64,000 nucleotides of DNA from Lunularia cruciata (GCA_948567375.1 OX419757.1:48667665-48731664), one strand, 5' to 3'. Positions 33,552-47,428 are shown, counted from the first letter of the stretch. Translations and numbers: made by a program. Notes: generated from the sequence alone by a model not told the origin.

Positions 33552-35212
33552 GAAGAATTGCTCATAGCATCACATACAATATATTATATCAATTCTAACT
33601 TTGTGTAGCCTTATGCGCATGCTTGCTACTAAAAGCAACTCTTCTTTCTTTCTCCATAACACAAGGTTCACACAACTTGTCTTCATTAGTAGATATTACT
33701 AGATTGAAGCTTCTACCATCTATTTTGCCTATATCAAGCATAAATCTAAATACCAAAATCACCCATGCCATAAGTTCAAGTTGTCAAGTACCAATTCTAG
33801 AAGGTATGATGAGTCACTCCTTTTGGAATTGTACTACTTTATAGCTTGAAGAAGGTTTTTGTTCATTTTTGTTGCAATTGCAACCAAGGCTTCTCACTTA
33901 TAGAATTGATATTTTCCATCTTAGAGTATCATCTTAAAACCATTTTGCATCAAGATACAAAGAGAGATTGAAACCTTGATTAAATGAGGAACATAAAATA
34001 TATAGGTAAAATGCATTTATTTATGGCATTTTTTGAGTGAAGATAACATCTTCACTTCTCCTATGCTAACCTTGCAAGTGCTTAGCTATCTCTAAGACAA
34101 ATTTTTATAAGATTATAAGTGTAGACTTTTCCAATGATATGCTTAGAGGCACATAAGTTATGTTTATGTAAGCATACTACTAGAAAAGTCTACTAAGTGA
34201 TTTTAGTCTAGATAAGTCTTGGAAAAATCAACATAAGTACAAAATTTCACTAGAAGCTCTCTATTTCCAATGATATGATTTGATGCTCTAGAACTGAATA
34301 GCCACTTATTATTTATGGTCACATCTACAAGAGAAATTGCAAATAAGTCCTTTGGCCCTTTGGCTTTGTCATTCTTATTGCTCTTGTCCTTCTTAAAGTT
34401 CTTTGTGCATGATCTAAAGATGGTCTCTTTCTTATTTCCTTTTGGCTTCACTATTTATGCAAGCCATTGTAATGTTATTTCTTCAAGTGAATTGACTTTC
34501 TACAAAAAGTACACAATTTCTTTCTTTCCTTTTGTCTATATATCATTGTATGACTTGGATAATACAGATCATTGTCTTTATCTTTCCAAAACTCTCACAA
34601 AAAGAGTAAGCTCTCATCCAAAGAGATCTCTTCTTCCTTAAGAAAGTACTCTTTTTTATTTGTCATAACATACTAAAATGTGAGCTCTTGCTCTCTCACA
34701 AGTAAATTAATTGTTTTTAAATTTCTCGAAAAATTATTTGAAAGAGTTACAACTAATTGATCATCATCAAAGATTCTTCTACATTCTCTTAAATTCTTTA
34801 CAAGAGATAGGATATAATCTTTATATGCTTCTCTTCATCCTCAACTTCTCTTAACTTCAAGTTTATTGATAATATCTGAAGGAAGACTTTCTTAAATTAT
34901 TTTTCTTTATAGCATACTAGTTCTCAATGGTACTCCAAGGTTTCTTGGTTGTTTCCACATCAGTAATCAATCTTATCTTGGAAGTATGCAATGTAAAGAC
35001 AATGCAAAGCAACATAGCTTTGATTATCTTTATTTGCTCTAGAGATGATTTTCTAAAGATCCTATTGGATCAAAAATTGCTTCCTAAGCAAAAAAATTTG
35101 GAGGTAATTAGCGCCATCTAGCTTCTCTACAAGATTGAGATTAAAATTAATTGATGGCTCAAATAGTGGGCATATAACATATTTAATTGGATTTACACCA
35201 AGATCAACTCTT
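33552..35212 (-). mobile_element. F part: Ty1/copia relic, gag to protease/integrase start
   Basis: The minus strand at 34203-34451 holds a copia protease region with ASNHI preceded by KWLF, and a lysine-rich nucleocapsid tail before it. Near 35080-35150 the start of a copia gag is recognisable (VEKLDGANYL). This side continues 26768-27882 across B3. It is old, with many breaks. Confidence 0.7.
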
Positions 35213-37656
35213 GTTAGAACTTATAGGGAGACCAATGGAATGACAAATATGGTTACTAGACCATACAAGCACACAAGAAAACAAAAAATGAATGAGCAAT
35301 AGAACTAAACTATAGAGATGAAATTCCATATTACTTAGCTTATACCAAAAAGTTTCAAACATGAAAACACCTCTCTATCTAGTATATAAGTTCTCTCATG
35401 TAGTATTTGAAGTGAAAAGAACAAGACTTACTTGAGATTGACTCACTTTAGAGAAATTTATAAAACCTTGGTCTCTTAGTAATGAGAAGATATGATCAAT
35501 ATGATCTTGGCTTGGTAAGGATTTCTATAGTCATTGACAAGAAAGGCTAAAGAATCTTCTAATATTGAAACAAATTTTCATCCTTGTACTTCTATGCATT
35601 ATCATTCAACAATATGGTATTGGATAAAAAGATAAGGTACTTTAAGAACTTTCTATTTCTTAGGAAAAAGCAAATCCTCAAACATGACCAAGAATATGGA
35701 CATTCTTGCAATACAAAGTAGCTAGAAGTTGGTTGGATAAAATATTTGGCAAAAGAACAATATGTGATATATCACCAATGCAAGTCAATTATTCAACAAT
35801 GCATACTACAATAGCTTGATATTGAAAGTTTATATAAAGGCTTAATCCCTATTAATCTATCAGAATCAAGCAATCCTTAGATTGCTTTCAAAAAATTAAG
35901 TAAGTTGTATAGGCCTCTTGAAATAAAATATCTAAAATATATAATGCAACAAAGAATTTGAAGAATATTAAAGAAAAATATTTATCCATTTTGTTAGAAA
36001 CTAGAAGCTCTTTATAAATTAGCTTCACTTATCTAGTGGATGCACTTCATACCATGCTTGTGTATACATTCTTCAATAATCATTGCAATTGATAAACCTT
36101 TTCTATCCAATGTTCTCCAAATGGTCCATATTACCAATTAAGATAATGTCAAAGATTGCAAAGCTAATATTTTTGAAAGATTTTAATAGATTGCAAAGCT
36201 AATATTTTGAAACCAATGGAATTTTAGTTTATCAAATCCCTTTTATTGCATTTTCTTTTAACTATCTTCTTGCATTCTCAAATAAGCATACAAAAGAGCT
36301 TTGGCAATTTTATCAATATGATGTTTTGCTAAGATATAGAAATCCAATGCTCATTTAAATCTAGAAATAGACAAGTCACTACTTTTTAGGTGATTTTAGG
36401 AATGAAGATTTAATTTCATAGGGACAAAAGAGAAATCTAAATTGAATGAATGCACTAATCCTAGTTGTGGAGGAATTTCTCCTCTACTTACATAGCAATA
36501 GCTGAATTGATGTCCTTGTTTCTCTATGTTTGATCTTATGGTCAAATTATATCAATATAATCAGTTTCCAATTGCCTTGCTATGATCATTTGACTATCCA
36601 TAATTATAAGTACACCTTATCATGTAGTGTTTTATTTCTATATCTATAATTAAATTATTTTCCAATAATTATTTATTAAACTATATTTTTCTTAATTTTT
36701 AATTTCTAGAATACAAAATCCAATTCATAATTTCCTCAAAAGAGCTATGTGAGTAAATGGTATACTTAAAAGTCACAAGTTGTTCTAAATTTTCCTAAAT
36801 AACAATTTGACCTCCTCTTTTGTTAAAGTGATGCACCACTATATATTCTTATGATGTGGTCCTTTAATATATGTATATGAGAGTTGGATTGCTTGTTGAC
36901 AACCAATGATGAGTATGGGGTACAAAAATGAGTTGTTTTAACAAAGAAGGAAGTCAATTTAGCAATCTCCAAAATCTAATGTTTTAATTTTAGTTTTACT
37001 TTGTAAGTATGTTAGATGTTGTGCAAATATACATTACTTCACAACATATATCACTATCAACATCATACACTATAGAAGCATTACTCTTATAAGAAGTCAC
37101 ATATAAATTCTAAAGTGTCACAAATAATAAAAATCTCATACAAGACCTGAAACTCTCCCAAGAACTCTGTGAGGATGTTTAGTTGTTGAAAGTATTTTCA
37201 ACTACCTCAAAAGAGTAGTTAAGGTAGGATAAAAATGCATCCCAAGGTCATTTCCTTGATCCTCTTAATTCTCAATCTCAACTATTTGATTGCAAACATG
37301 CATGAAGGACCTCCACCTTTGTTGTACTAAAAATCCTTCTTTCAACACAAAGCATCTTGGACCGGGGTGGGAATCAATGTGATCACCACAAACTTAGGAT
37401 TTGGTTCCTGGCCAAAATATTTCCTTCCCAAGCAAGAAAGTTCTTAGAAGGATTATTACAAACTAGGAGAGTTTGATTAACCTTTGTTGTGCTTAGAGGA
37501 GTCTAGGTAGGTTTAAAGTGGCTAGAGACCAACACACTTGCATCATGAATCTAAACACACACACAATTTCCCAAGTAGGGTTGAGTTAAAGGCCTATAAG
37601 TGTTGGTCTGATATTTTTCCAAATTTGACATAGGTATCACTAGGTCTTCTACAAAA
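35213..37656. other. AT-rich relic DNA, no supported gene; possible F LTR at its left end
   Basis: About 2.4 kb, very AT-rich. TGTTAGAAC at 35212-35220 lies where a copia 5' LTR would begin, some 60 bp from the gag start, and a similar TGTTAGAAAC occurs near 35993. I could not define an LTR pair. No open frame of note, RNA gene or other repeat is seen. Confidence 0.3.
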
Positions 37657-38108
37657 TGTAATAATATAGAACTAGTAGTAGGAGCTAATGAGTTAGCAAA
37701 ATCAACTAATAATAGCAAAAAGGAGGTAGAATAGCATAATCTAAGAATGTAAAGAATATTCTAGAAGCATTTAGGAAGCTTCTTGGTAGAATGTCCTAAA
37801 AGTACCTAGTAAGCTTCTTGGAAAGAAGGTTCTAAGAACTTCCTAAGGTTGAGTAGCTTATATGCCAAGTAAATGGCTAGCTTAGCTTGTACACCAAGTA
37901 GACAACAAGATTAGCTTGCACTCCAATAAAGGTGAATTTTAGAAGAACTTTCCTTGGAAGCTTCTTGAGAATCTTGTAATTAACTTCCCAATAAATACCA
38001 AATCCTACACTCATGTTAGACATTTGGAGTTTCACTCATTTGAGAGGTTTCAATGTGACATTCCATTCTTATATTCTATTATCTTATTTCTCTTCTTGGT
38101 CTCTTACA
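37657..38108 (+). repeat. B4 5' LTR (452 bp)
   Basis: Diverged B LTR ending CTCTTACA. The heat-shock triple is still perfect: GAA 37754-56, TTC 37759-61, GAA 37764-66. Confidence 0.82.
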
Positions 38109-41100
38109 TCAATATTAGAGTAGGAAAAGGTTAGATGTAATCTATGGAACACTAGATCAATCTCTCACAAACCATTGGAATTTCTATATCAATGTGCTAC
38201 AAAAGTACTATTTTTAGCAATTCATCACTTCATGCTTTGGCCAAGACCTTTTGAATGCAATCACCTTGTCTAGTAATGCATTGATCTTTCTAATTGTAAC
38301 TTACAAAGAGTGGTGGACATGTTGCATCTACATTTTAATCTAGATAATTACAAGTAGATAGTTGGTAGATTAGCAATCATTGTGGAAATGCCCAAAGGTA
38401 TTATTGTTATGAAACAATAGATTGATCATCTTACTTGATTATTGGGAGAGAGAGATTGTGATGGTCAACAACAAAAGCAATTGGAGAGAGTAGTGTTTTG
38501 AAAGAGAGAAGATTGAGTTTAATTTCCAAACCAAAGGTATTTGAAGGTAAGAATCTATCAGGTACAATAAAGAAATGTGTGTTTAATTATGAACATTATT
38601 TTTAAGCCATAAATCTTTAAAATGATTAGAGACAAATCCTTTTAGCATCAAGTCAACTAGATGGAGTGATAAAACTATGGGGAGTAATTCCAAGTGGAGC
38701 AAACTCAATGGTTATTGTTGCTCTAATTTCAACATGAGAAGACTTCAAGAGTGTAGTCATTAGAAGATTCAAAGTTATGAATGCTACATGAGCTACACAA
38801 GATCAATTGGTAGAATCAAGGCAAGTTGGTATGGTGAGAAGACATATTTCTCAATTCCAAAACACAATGATGTTGATTTGAATATAAAAGAAAGTGAAGC
38901 TTTGGATTGGTTTATGAGAGGCTTAAAATCACCAAAATTTGAAGCAACCATGTACAAACCCAAACATCTAGAATAAACCATGCAAATGGCTGAGAGCTTT
39001 GACTCCTTGGTTGCCATAGCTTGGTCTAGACTAAGACGTCCACAAAACCTATAAACATACCAAGCACAAGTGAATGAGCAAACACTAATAGAAATATATG
39101 CCATCCATCAATGATTAGTTGGCATTATAGACCAAGAATGGTTGTGAGAAAATGGTGGTTGCCTTTATTTTACCAAATTTAATATTTTATTGTTGAATGT
39201 ACAATCAAGAATGGGTGAATTTGACCAATTGCCCAAATGGAGTTCTTAGCACAATAACCAAAGAAAAATGAAGTCCCAATATGAGATATCAAGCCATTTA
39301 TTACGAACATGATTTTTTACAATGGGATAAAAAGCTTGATCTATATAAGTCTAATTCACTTGAAGGTATGATATCCGATCTTGGCTATAGAATTTTGGTT
39401 GATTGTGAAAATTCTAAGAATTACATGCACATGTAGTTAGATATTAAATATATTTATAAACCCAATATTAGATAGAAAATTGATGATGATAGATGGTAGA
39501 AAGGGTCTTGCATTTTGAACCTCATTTTGAACCTCATTTAAGATTAAGAAGGAGGATTTCTAAATGAATGAAATTTGTAGTAATCCCTTTACATTATACT
39601 ATCACTCTAGATCTTCCTTTGCTTGAATTTCATAAGGTTTAATCATCATTGATTTTAATGATAATTCAAGTATAACAGCAAGGTAATAATGATTGATTAG
39701 GTCATTTTGCACCTCTAAGGAAGACAATTCAGAGTAGTGAATCCCAAGATGGAAATTTTTATGTTGTGGCTATAGAGCAAACTATGGAGGATTTTTTTCT
39801 TATTTTTTTGATGTGCATCAAACTTATTGCACAAGGGACAATGATGAAGATAAGAAGTCTCAAAAAACAATGTTGATCAAATAGTACAAGAGTTTGAAGA
39901 TGTGTTTTTAAATTATGTTCAAAAAGAGTTATCTTTTGAATGAGATGTGCACTTCAAGATAGAACTATTGCCAAATAACACTTTAATGAGTAGATCAATC
40001 TATTCGCTCTCACCCAAGGAGTTAAAAGAACTTTAAACAACACTCACCAAGTTGTTAGAGAAGGATTTCATAGAACATAGTATATTTTCTTGGGGAGCAC
40101 TAGTACTATTTGTACCAAAGAAGGATGGACATCTTTGATTTATATTTATTATTATGGTCTTAATAAAAAATCATGAATAATACATATCTTTTGCTTCAAA
40201 TTGATGACTTGTTGGATCAATTAAGTAGAGAAAAATACTTCTCAAAGTTGGATCACTAAAGTAATTATTGGAAAACTCTAATTGATGGAGAAGATGTACA
40301 AAGGATTACCTTTTGCACAAGGTATGAGCATTTGAATGTAGAGTTTTACCTTTTCGACTCACTAATGCTTGGTAGTTTTCATGGATCAAATGCATTTGGA
40401 GTGTTAGAGAGGCTATTAAATCAATCTATGGTAGTGTTCTTAGATGAAATTTTAATTTACAAGAAGATGGAGGTAGAAAATAAGAACTACATCTGAGAGG
40501 TTTTAAGATGGCTATAATGATGTAAATTCTACTATAAGAAGTCCATGTGTGTCTCTTAACAAAAGGAAGTTACCTTCTTGGGTTATAACTTGGCTCATAA
40601 GGTTTCAATGGAAGAGATCAGATAGAAGAGGAGGAAATCAAGGCCACTACCAATTGATCTACTCTTAAGGATACCATAAAATTAAGGATTTAATGAATTG
40701 GTCAGTTTTTACTTACAATTCATCCATTATTGTGCTCATGTAAGCACACCATTAAAAACAACTTAAAGAAGATAACAAGCTTTGAGTCGACTACCAAGCA
40801 AGAATAAGCATTAAAGAAACTTAAGGATATGGTGTCTTCATGGCCTATCCTCCAACCATATGATCCTCAACTACCTTGTGTGGTTGGTTTTGATGCTTCC
40901 AACTTTACAATTGAAGTTGTGTTGCAATAAGAATTCTCAAATGGATTACATCCCATTGCCTTTGCATCTCAATGACTATTTGTAGTTGAAAGAAATTAAT
41001 CTGCTCCAGATTGAGAACAACATGCAATGGTAAATGCAACAAAGATGTGGAGACATTATCTCTTGAGGAAAAAAGTGATAATGCAAACCAATCATAAACT

Positions 41101-42724
41101 CTTGTTATAGATCTTACATTTGGAGTAAATGAAGAGTTGATATCATTGGTAGGAGAAAAATTTATAATTTTTTTATCTCAAGGTTGAGTACAAACCAAGA
41201 AAGGTCCATGTCATTCTCAATCTACCATCATAAAGACTTGATCTAAAGATCTTGAATCTCCTATCATCAAAGCAATCATCATGGTGTTCATAGACTCAAA
41301 AGTATAAATAGAATTCAAGGTTGCTTTACAACAAAATCCCTTCTTTCATCTTATGCAAAGTTCCTTACATCACATGACAAGGAGTATGTTACCTTTTCAT
41401 TCAAAAATGGCCTCCTATTTTATGAGAAGCATATATGTGTTACAATAGTGAAAGGTCTTTGACTTGTGTGACTTCAAGAAGTGGATGATTTACCAATATT
41501 TGAGCATATGAGCATGGATAAGATGTTAAATAATCTAAAATGCTAATGATGGTGGCCAACATGGCTTGAGAGTTTTTGAGAGTCTATCCAATCTTGTGCA
41601 AGTTATCAATGCAACAAGATAGACAACCAAAATTTGGGGGGACTTCAACCCCTACCAACTCCATATGCCTAATGGGAGCATGTGAGCTTAGATCTCATCA
41701 TATCTTTACCAAAGATGGACCAAGACCATACAACAATTATGGTTTTTGTTGAAAAACTCAACAAGAAAATTCATTTGGTGTCTATCATGGATATCCTAGA
41801 TGCTTCTTTGTTGGCCAAGATTTACTTTGACATTGTCTTCAAGTACAATAGGATGCCAAGGGTTCTCATCTCTTATTGTGATCCTTGATTCATTAGTAAA
41901 TTTTAGCAAGTGATTTTCAAACAACTCAATGCCAAGCTTACTTTGTCTACAACCTACCATCCTCAAACTAATAAGCAAACTAAATGAGAGAATCACATTT
42001 TAGAAGATATAATTTTTGCCTTTGTCAAAATTCATCATGCCATATGGGAAACTTGCCTTATGGCTACAAAGTTTACCTAAAATATATTTCAAAGCAAGCA
42101 AGAACTAGATTCTTTGTTCTTTAATTATGTGCAAGATCTAATTTTCCTTATTCTCTTCTTGCTCCACTACCATCTCATGTTCCTCATACTTCTATCTTAT
42201 TACACACATTATTCATCCTTAAGCCAAGCCAAACCAAGTCTCATCTACTTGTTGCTAAAAATCTGCAAAAGTTATATGTTGATAAATATTGTTGTGATCT
42301 CACTTTCTAAATAAGGTTATGCATTTTTCCAATAACCTTCCTTGCCTACTTGACACCAAGTTTGTAGTTTTTTTCCCAATTGGATAAGTCCATTTGATAT
42401 TACTCAAATTATTTCTCTTATTACCTACAAACTTGCACTTCTTATTCACATGAAGATCCATCTTGTCTTCCATGTTTTAAAATTAAAACCCTTTGTTTCT
42501 AACCCATCTTTCCTTACTACTAATGTCCAACTTCCTCTTCCTCCAATCCTTATTAACAATCATGAAGAATATGAGTTGCCTAAAGAGTCATCCAACATGG
42601 CCACCAATAACAAATTGAATATAAGGGCCTCAAGAAAGGATATCTCCATTCATAATGCCACATGGGAACCTCTTCCTCATCTCCAAAATGCTCAAATAGC
42701 CATACCTGAGTTCAAAGACTCTGT
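37657..42724 (+). mobile_element. B4: very old family B chromovirus
   Basis: The 5' LTR (37657-38108, starting TGTAATAATATAG) is followed by a worn primer site (about 38109-38122). Decayed parts match B2 in order: gag (about 38390-38990), protease (39360-39700), RT (39950-40560), RNase H (40800-41210), integrase (41440-42080), chromodomain (42530-42724). There is no 3' LTR; it joins another B fragment directly. It has very many breaks and is among the oldest copies here. Confidence 0.85.
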
Positions 42725-43186
42725 GGAGAGTTCTACCTTAAGGTCTCACTAATGTTCCGGTAGTCTTCATGGATCAAATGCATTGGGTGTTAGATGGGCT
42801 ATTGGATCAATACATGGTGGTATTCTTGGATGATATTTTAATCTATAGCAAGATGGAGTTAGAACATACAAATCATGTGAAAAAAGTCCTAAGATTACTA
42901 TCAATGGAAGTTCTATTACAAGAAGTCAAAGTATGCCTTTTGGTTGAAGGAAGTTACCTTCTTGGGTCATAAAGTCTTATCAGAGAGGATCAAGATGGAA
43001 GAGGAGAAAATCAAGGTCATTACTCATTGGTCTAATCTGAACAATGCCATAGAAGTGTGTGCATTTAATGGATTAGCAAGCTTTTACCAATGGTCCATCC
43101 ACTACTATGCTTGTGTGGCCGCACCATTAATCAATCTCTTGGGGAAGACCTCAAGCTTTTAGTGGACCACCAAACACAAAGAATCT
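42725..43186 (+). mobile_element. B5: family B reverse transcriptase fragment fused to B4
   Basis: Immediately after the B4 chromodomain the sequence returns to RT, with MDQMHWVLDGLLDQ and [13 protein letters not shown] near 42769-42860. It runs to the RNase H boundary at about 43186. The order chromodomain then RT points to recombination between two B copies or loss of the DNA between them. Confidence 0.8.
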
Positions 43187-44075
43187 ACCTTTGATCCAGT
43201 CCTCTTGCTCTTACACTCTTGAATTCCACTAATGAGCCCTGATTAAATAGCAAACATTGGTCAAAAACTTTCCCCATGTCCAATGGCTAAAAGATATCTC
43301 ACAAAATGTTACCAAATGTATGTTTTGAGTAGGCTTTTATATTGCACTTATTATCCTATCCACATCCTGGGCACATCACTTGAAAAACCCATGGCCAAAA
43401 AGTATACTAAAGTCACTACACGCTCCTTCACTCTCTCAATCATAGGACTATGGTGTTATGTTGACTTCTAATTAGGGAGCATATTTGGTCATTGAACCCA
43501 AATTGCCCCATCCATGCCATGGACCAATGGTGTCTCCTTGAACTAAGTCCTTATCCTATGCAACAAAGTGTTGAGGAACTCATCCTACAACACTTCCCTT
43601 CATATTTCTTAGACTTTTCTCAACATTAATAGTTTAGATTAGCTTCAATTACACCCACCTTGCACCCTCTCTCCTTCTTCCAAATGCTTTTATCTTCAAA
43701 TGGTACCATGGAGAAGGAGTCCTTATCCTTACTCAAATGGAAACTAAATTTGTGGATAGTTATGCATGAGAAAACATATAAAGAGAAGATGTAGTAACAA
43801 CCTTAGTTAAAATGGTGGATCTGTGAGTTGCCAACTCTCCAATATGAGATTGTTGTAGGTTGGCTACCTCAATCAAAGACTATGAATCTTGTGCAAGTTC
43901 ACCCAAATAGCAAAATAGGAGACCTCCCAAAGAGCATACACAAGGGAAGGTAAAAATCCCTAGAGGAGAGCAAGCCTTGTCTCACCCAATGTTGATTGAG
44001 TCAACCCATTGTTAAGCTACTAAAGGTAAAACTCATGGTACTGGAAATCTACCCCCAACAACCAAGCTTGAAGTG
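43187..44075. other. Unassigned relic DNA
   Basis: About 890 bp between the B5 fragment and recognisable old D gag. I saw no convincing coding region, repeat or match elsewhere in the window. It may be the decayed continuation of the old D copy. Confidence 0.3.
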
Positions 44076-44359
44076 AAAGAGATGTAGTTTGGTGACCAAT
44101 ATTATCTCCATGGCTCAATCTCCTCCATGTGAGCTCTCCTAAACTCATGATAGTCATCCATTGGTGGAGCCTCTAAGTGTTGAAACAACCTCTTCCATGC
44201 CATGAAGGATGTGAACCAAGTTGAGTTTTGCATCTATTATATATCAAACCAATTATCAAACTCTTGGATGAAGTCATCCAACTCAATGGTACCAAAGAAG
44301 TGCTTGGGGCCTTTGGAGCCCCATAAATCTTGTTTATATCCCACAACAATGATGGGGAC

Positions 44360-45047
44360 TGTGAGCCGGCCTATCTCTCACTTAGATGAACCTCTGATGG
44401 CTATTATGGTAGTGCACCATGGACTAAGAAGGCAAGGAATCCCAACTCCATCTTACTCCTCCAAGGCTAACAATTCAAGACTCAAGACATTGTTCACTAG
44501 AGAACTCAATGAGAGAGAGATAGTTACAAATGTAAGGATGATGAGTACCTCCTCAGCCCTTGTTTATATACTTGTGAAATAGTTACACACTAAAGTTACT
44601 ATTTACCATAGTAACTCAAGTTACTAAGCTAAAAGTCAAGTAAAGTCAAAAAATGTAAAGGAATATCTATCCACATGGGCATATTCCACTAAGCATATGA
44701 TCTTATCTTGACCCAACCACTAAGTCAAGGATTCCTTCACATGGGCTATCCTTGGACTAAGAAGAATCCAAAACAAAAGGGCTTGCGGGCCCAAGAATTC
44801 TCAACTCTTTTCTCAAAGCAAACACCTAAGAATAATACCAAGTCAACACACTAGAATCCAAAATAGTAGTGCTCATCTTTTCCACTTCCTCTAAATTAAG
44901 GTCCTCTCTATCTTAGCTATGACTAACTTTAGCTAATCATGACTAATGTAGAACCATCTTTATCTCAATATAAATAATATTTCTCAAGTACTTGTAATAC
45001 CAAGCTAGATATCACAATACCACACACGTGCACAAGTAGGTGTTATA
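44360..45047 (-). repeat. Solo LTR of family C inside D-old, 4-bp target duplication
   Basis: 688 bp from TGTGAGCCGG to GGTGTTATA, flanked by GGAC (44356-44359 and 45048-45051). It matches the LTR at 1221-1911. D-old gag continues on both sides. Confidence 0.9.
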
Positions 45048-45726
45048 GGACACACCAAGTGCACTCCCAACTAAATCAAGTCATGTATCAAATTCCAACT
45101 TAGAGTAAATCTCCTCTTTCATTAGGACTTGAGATAGAAGTTGATACCAAGTGCCACTTTGGGTAAATCCATTGTGTACTATAGTGTTATCTCCTCTAGA
45201 ATCCCCAAAGAACTCCATCATGACAATGTAACTCAAACTGCAACCGCAACCACCACAAGTACCCCACCAAGGACCACCACCCATTAATATAGCTCTAATT
45301 GCAATAATTACACAAAGAGAAATGGTGACCTACCATCACAACACACACTCTAACGGTCTATAGGTCATCATTTCTTGCCTAACCAAAGAGAAGCACAAAT
45401 AGTTTGATTGGTCATAACTCTAGTGTTATTACTAAGAGCACACTAGAGCACCAACGCTCTAAAGTCAAAGCACCTCACAAAAACAAGGTGTTTGAATAAG
45501 AAGTAGAGAATGGAAGAGGTCCAATCACAAGAAGTCTAGAAAAAACCCTCCATCTCATAAGTCAGCATCGGACTGACTATATCACCATTTGGCATTTAAT
45601 ATAATAGGAGTGTGTACCTACTTCCTCAGCTATCTAGATCACCAAGAATAGAATCAAATTGCCTTTCCTAGCCAAAGCTACATATGTATAAGTATAAGTG
45701 GAACAATCATTATGACAACAAGTGAA

Positions 45727-45790
45727 GGTGGACCAATTGGCTAGGGCGCTAGTCTAAGAATCAAAGATATGGGGTTCAAAATTTGTTGCC
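45727..45790 (+). repeat. tRNA-like (SINE-like) stretch in the D-old leader, antisense
   Basis: GTGGACCAATTGGCTAGGGC looks like a polymerase III A box in a tRNA D arm. About 35 bp on, GGGGTTCAAA resembles a B box. The same arrangement lies antisense in the young D leader at about 54460-54516. It may be a tRNA-derived SINE fragment carried by the family. Confidence 0.45.
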
Positions 45791-46738
45791 TACAATCTAG
45801 AAGGATGGGCAAACAAAACTCATCAAAACTAGCTAGCCTCATGCCAACAAGCTGCCTTGCTAGGCTCTCATAACCCACGGCCATCTACATCAAAGCCTCT
45901 AAATGCCAAAATTTAGCCACATATCCTCCACCAAATTTTGACGTAACTCCTCTATAATTGGCTAACCACTAAATTCTTGGCTAAATCTCTACTCGAGCTA
46001 AATTGGAAAGATAGGGATCACCAAATCCCTAATTTGAGAAGATGGGTTCCAACTCCACCTTCAATTTAAACTTTAAGCTCAATTTGCACAAAATCAACTT
46101 GATTTCACCTCTTAGGCTCAAATTGAACACACATTGCCTCAGATTGACTCCATTGTCAAAAATTTGGCACTAGATCAACCTATTTCACCTCTTGGGCTCA
46201 ATTGAACACCCATTGCCTCAAATTGACTCCATTCAAAAATTTTTGGCTAGTGCTTTCACACACCATATGCCCCATTGCCAAATTTGCATAAAATCACAAA
46301 GAGCTTCTACACACAATCACTTTTAAGGAAATCGAAATCATGATCAAAGTACCAATGATCCATCAAGCTTGGAGATACAACCAAGACCCTCAGTTCTTGA
46401 ACCCAATTTCCTCTTGACTCTCACTTCTTTGATGTAATAATTCTTCTTCAACTCAAATCAAACTCAAATAGATTAGTACTGATCATTCACTTAACACTCT
46501 ATCAACAATCGTGCATTGATTACATTCAAGCCACACCCACTCTAGCTAAGAGACTCTATGTGATGGTCATTGGCCTCTATCCACCATAACCAAGAACTCA
46601 AAGGCTGAACATCAAAGAAGTGAGCTCTCTAGAGTTGCACTTCAAAGGTATACTACTCTGCTCAACCTAGTCTCCATCCCTAATGGTGCCATTGATTACA
46701 TGTTTCACATTACAAATGATGCACATGATAGTAGGTTC

Positions 46739-47428
46739 TTTGAGCCGGCCTGTCTCTCACTCAAGATGAACCTCTGATGGCTATTATGGTAGCGCACCAT
46801 GGATTAAGAAGGCAAGGAACCTCAACTCCATCATACTCTTCCAAGGCTAACACTCCAAGAATCAAGACATTGCTTACTAGAGAACTCAATGAGAGAGAGA
46901 TAGTTGCAAATGAAAGGATGATGAGTACCTCTTCACCCCTTGTTATAAACTTGTGAAATAACTATGTACCAAAGTTACTAATTACCGTAGTAACTCAAGT
47001 TACTAGACTAAAAGTCAAGTAAAGTCAAAAAGTAAAAAGGAATATCCATTCACATATGTATATTCCACTAGCATGTGATCTTATCTTGACCCAACCACTA
47101 AGTCAAGGATTCCTTCACATGGGCTATCCTTGGACTATAGAAGAATCCAAAACAAGAAGGCTTGTGGGCCCAAGAGTTCTCAACTCTTTCCTCAAAGGCA
47201 AACACCTAGGAATAATACCAAGTCAACACACTAGAATCTAAAATAGTGGTGCTCATCTTTTCCACTTCCTCTAAAGTAAGGTCCCCTCTATCTTAGCTAT
47301 GACTAACTTTAGCTAATCATGACTAATGTAGAACCATCCTTTATCTCTATATAAACAATATCTCTCAAGTACTTGTAATACCAAGCTAGATATCACAATA
47401 CCACACACATGCACAAATGGGTGTTACA
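46739..47428 (-). repeat. C 3' LTR (690 bp)
   Basis: Matches both solo C LTRs and the partial LTR at 63771-64000. The minus-strand start is TGTAACACCC. The next 12 bp (47429-47440, minus strand TCCGGGGGTAAA) are the polypurine tract. Confidence 0.92.

Larger units (their letters stand above)
44076..46738 (-). mobile_element. D-old: ancient copy of the family D element
   Basis: D-old is interrupted by a solo C LTR (44360-45047). On the minus strand, gag start is at about 45081-45240 (MEFFGDSRG...KLEFDT) and further gag at 44080-44355. Both align with the young D gag at 55061-55560. The leader (45285-46436) aligns with the young D leader, including the tRNA-like stretch. A partial LTR at about 46437-46738 matches 53291-53737 and is cut by element C. 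RT, methyltransferase and integrase are not in this fragment, so whether it had the extra domains is unknown. It has many breaks. Confidence 0.8.

Noticed and set aside
43187-44075. Extension of D-old gag through this stretch
   Set aside because: I could not align it with D young beyond about 44076, so it is left unassigned.
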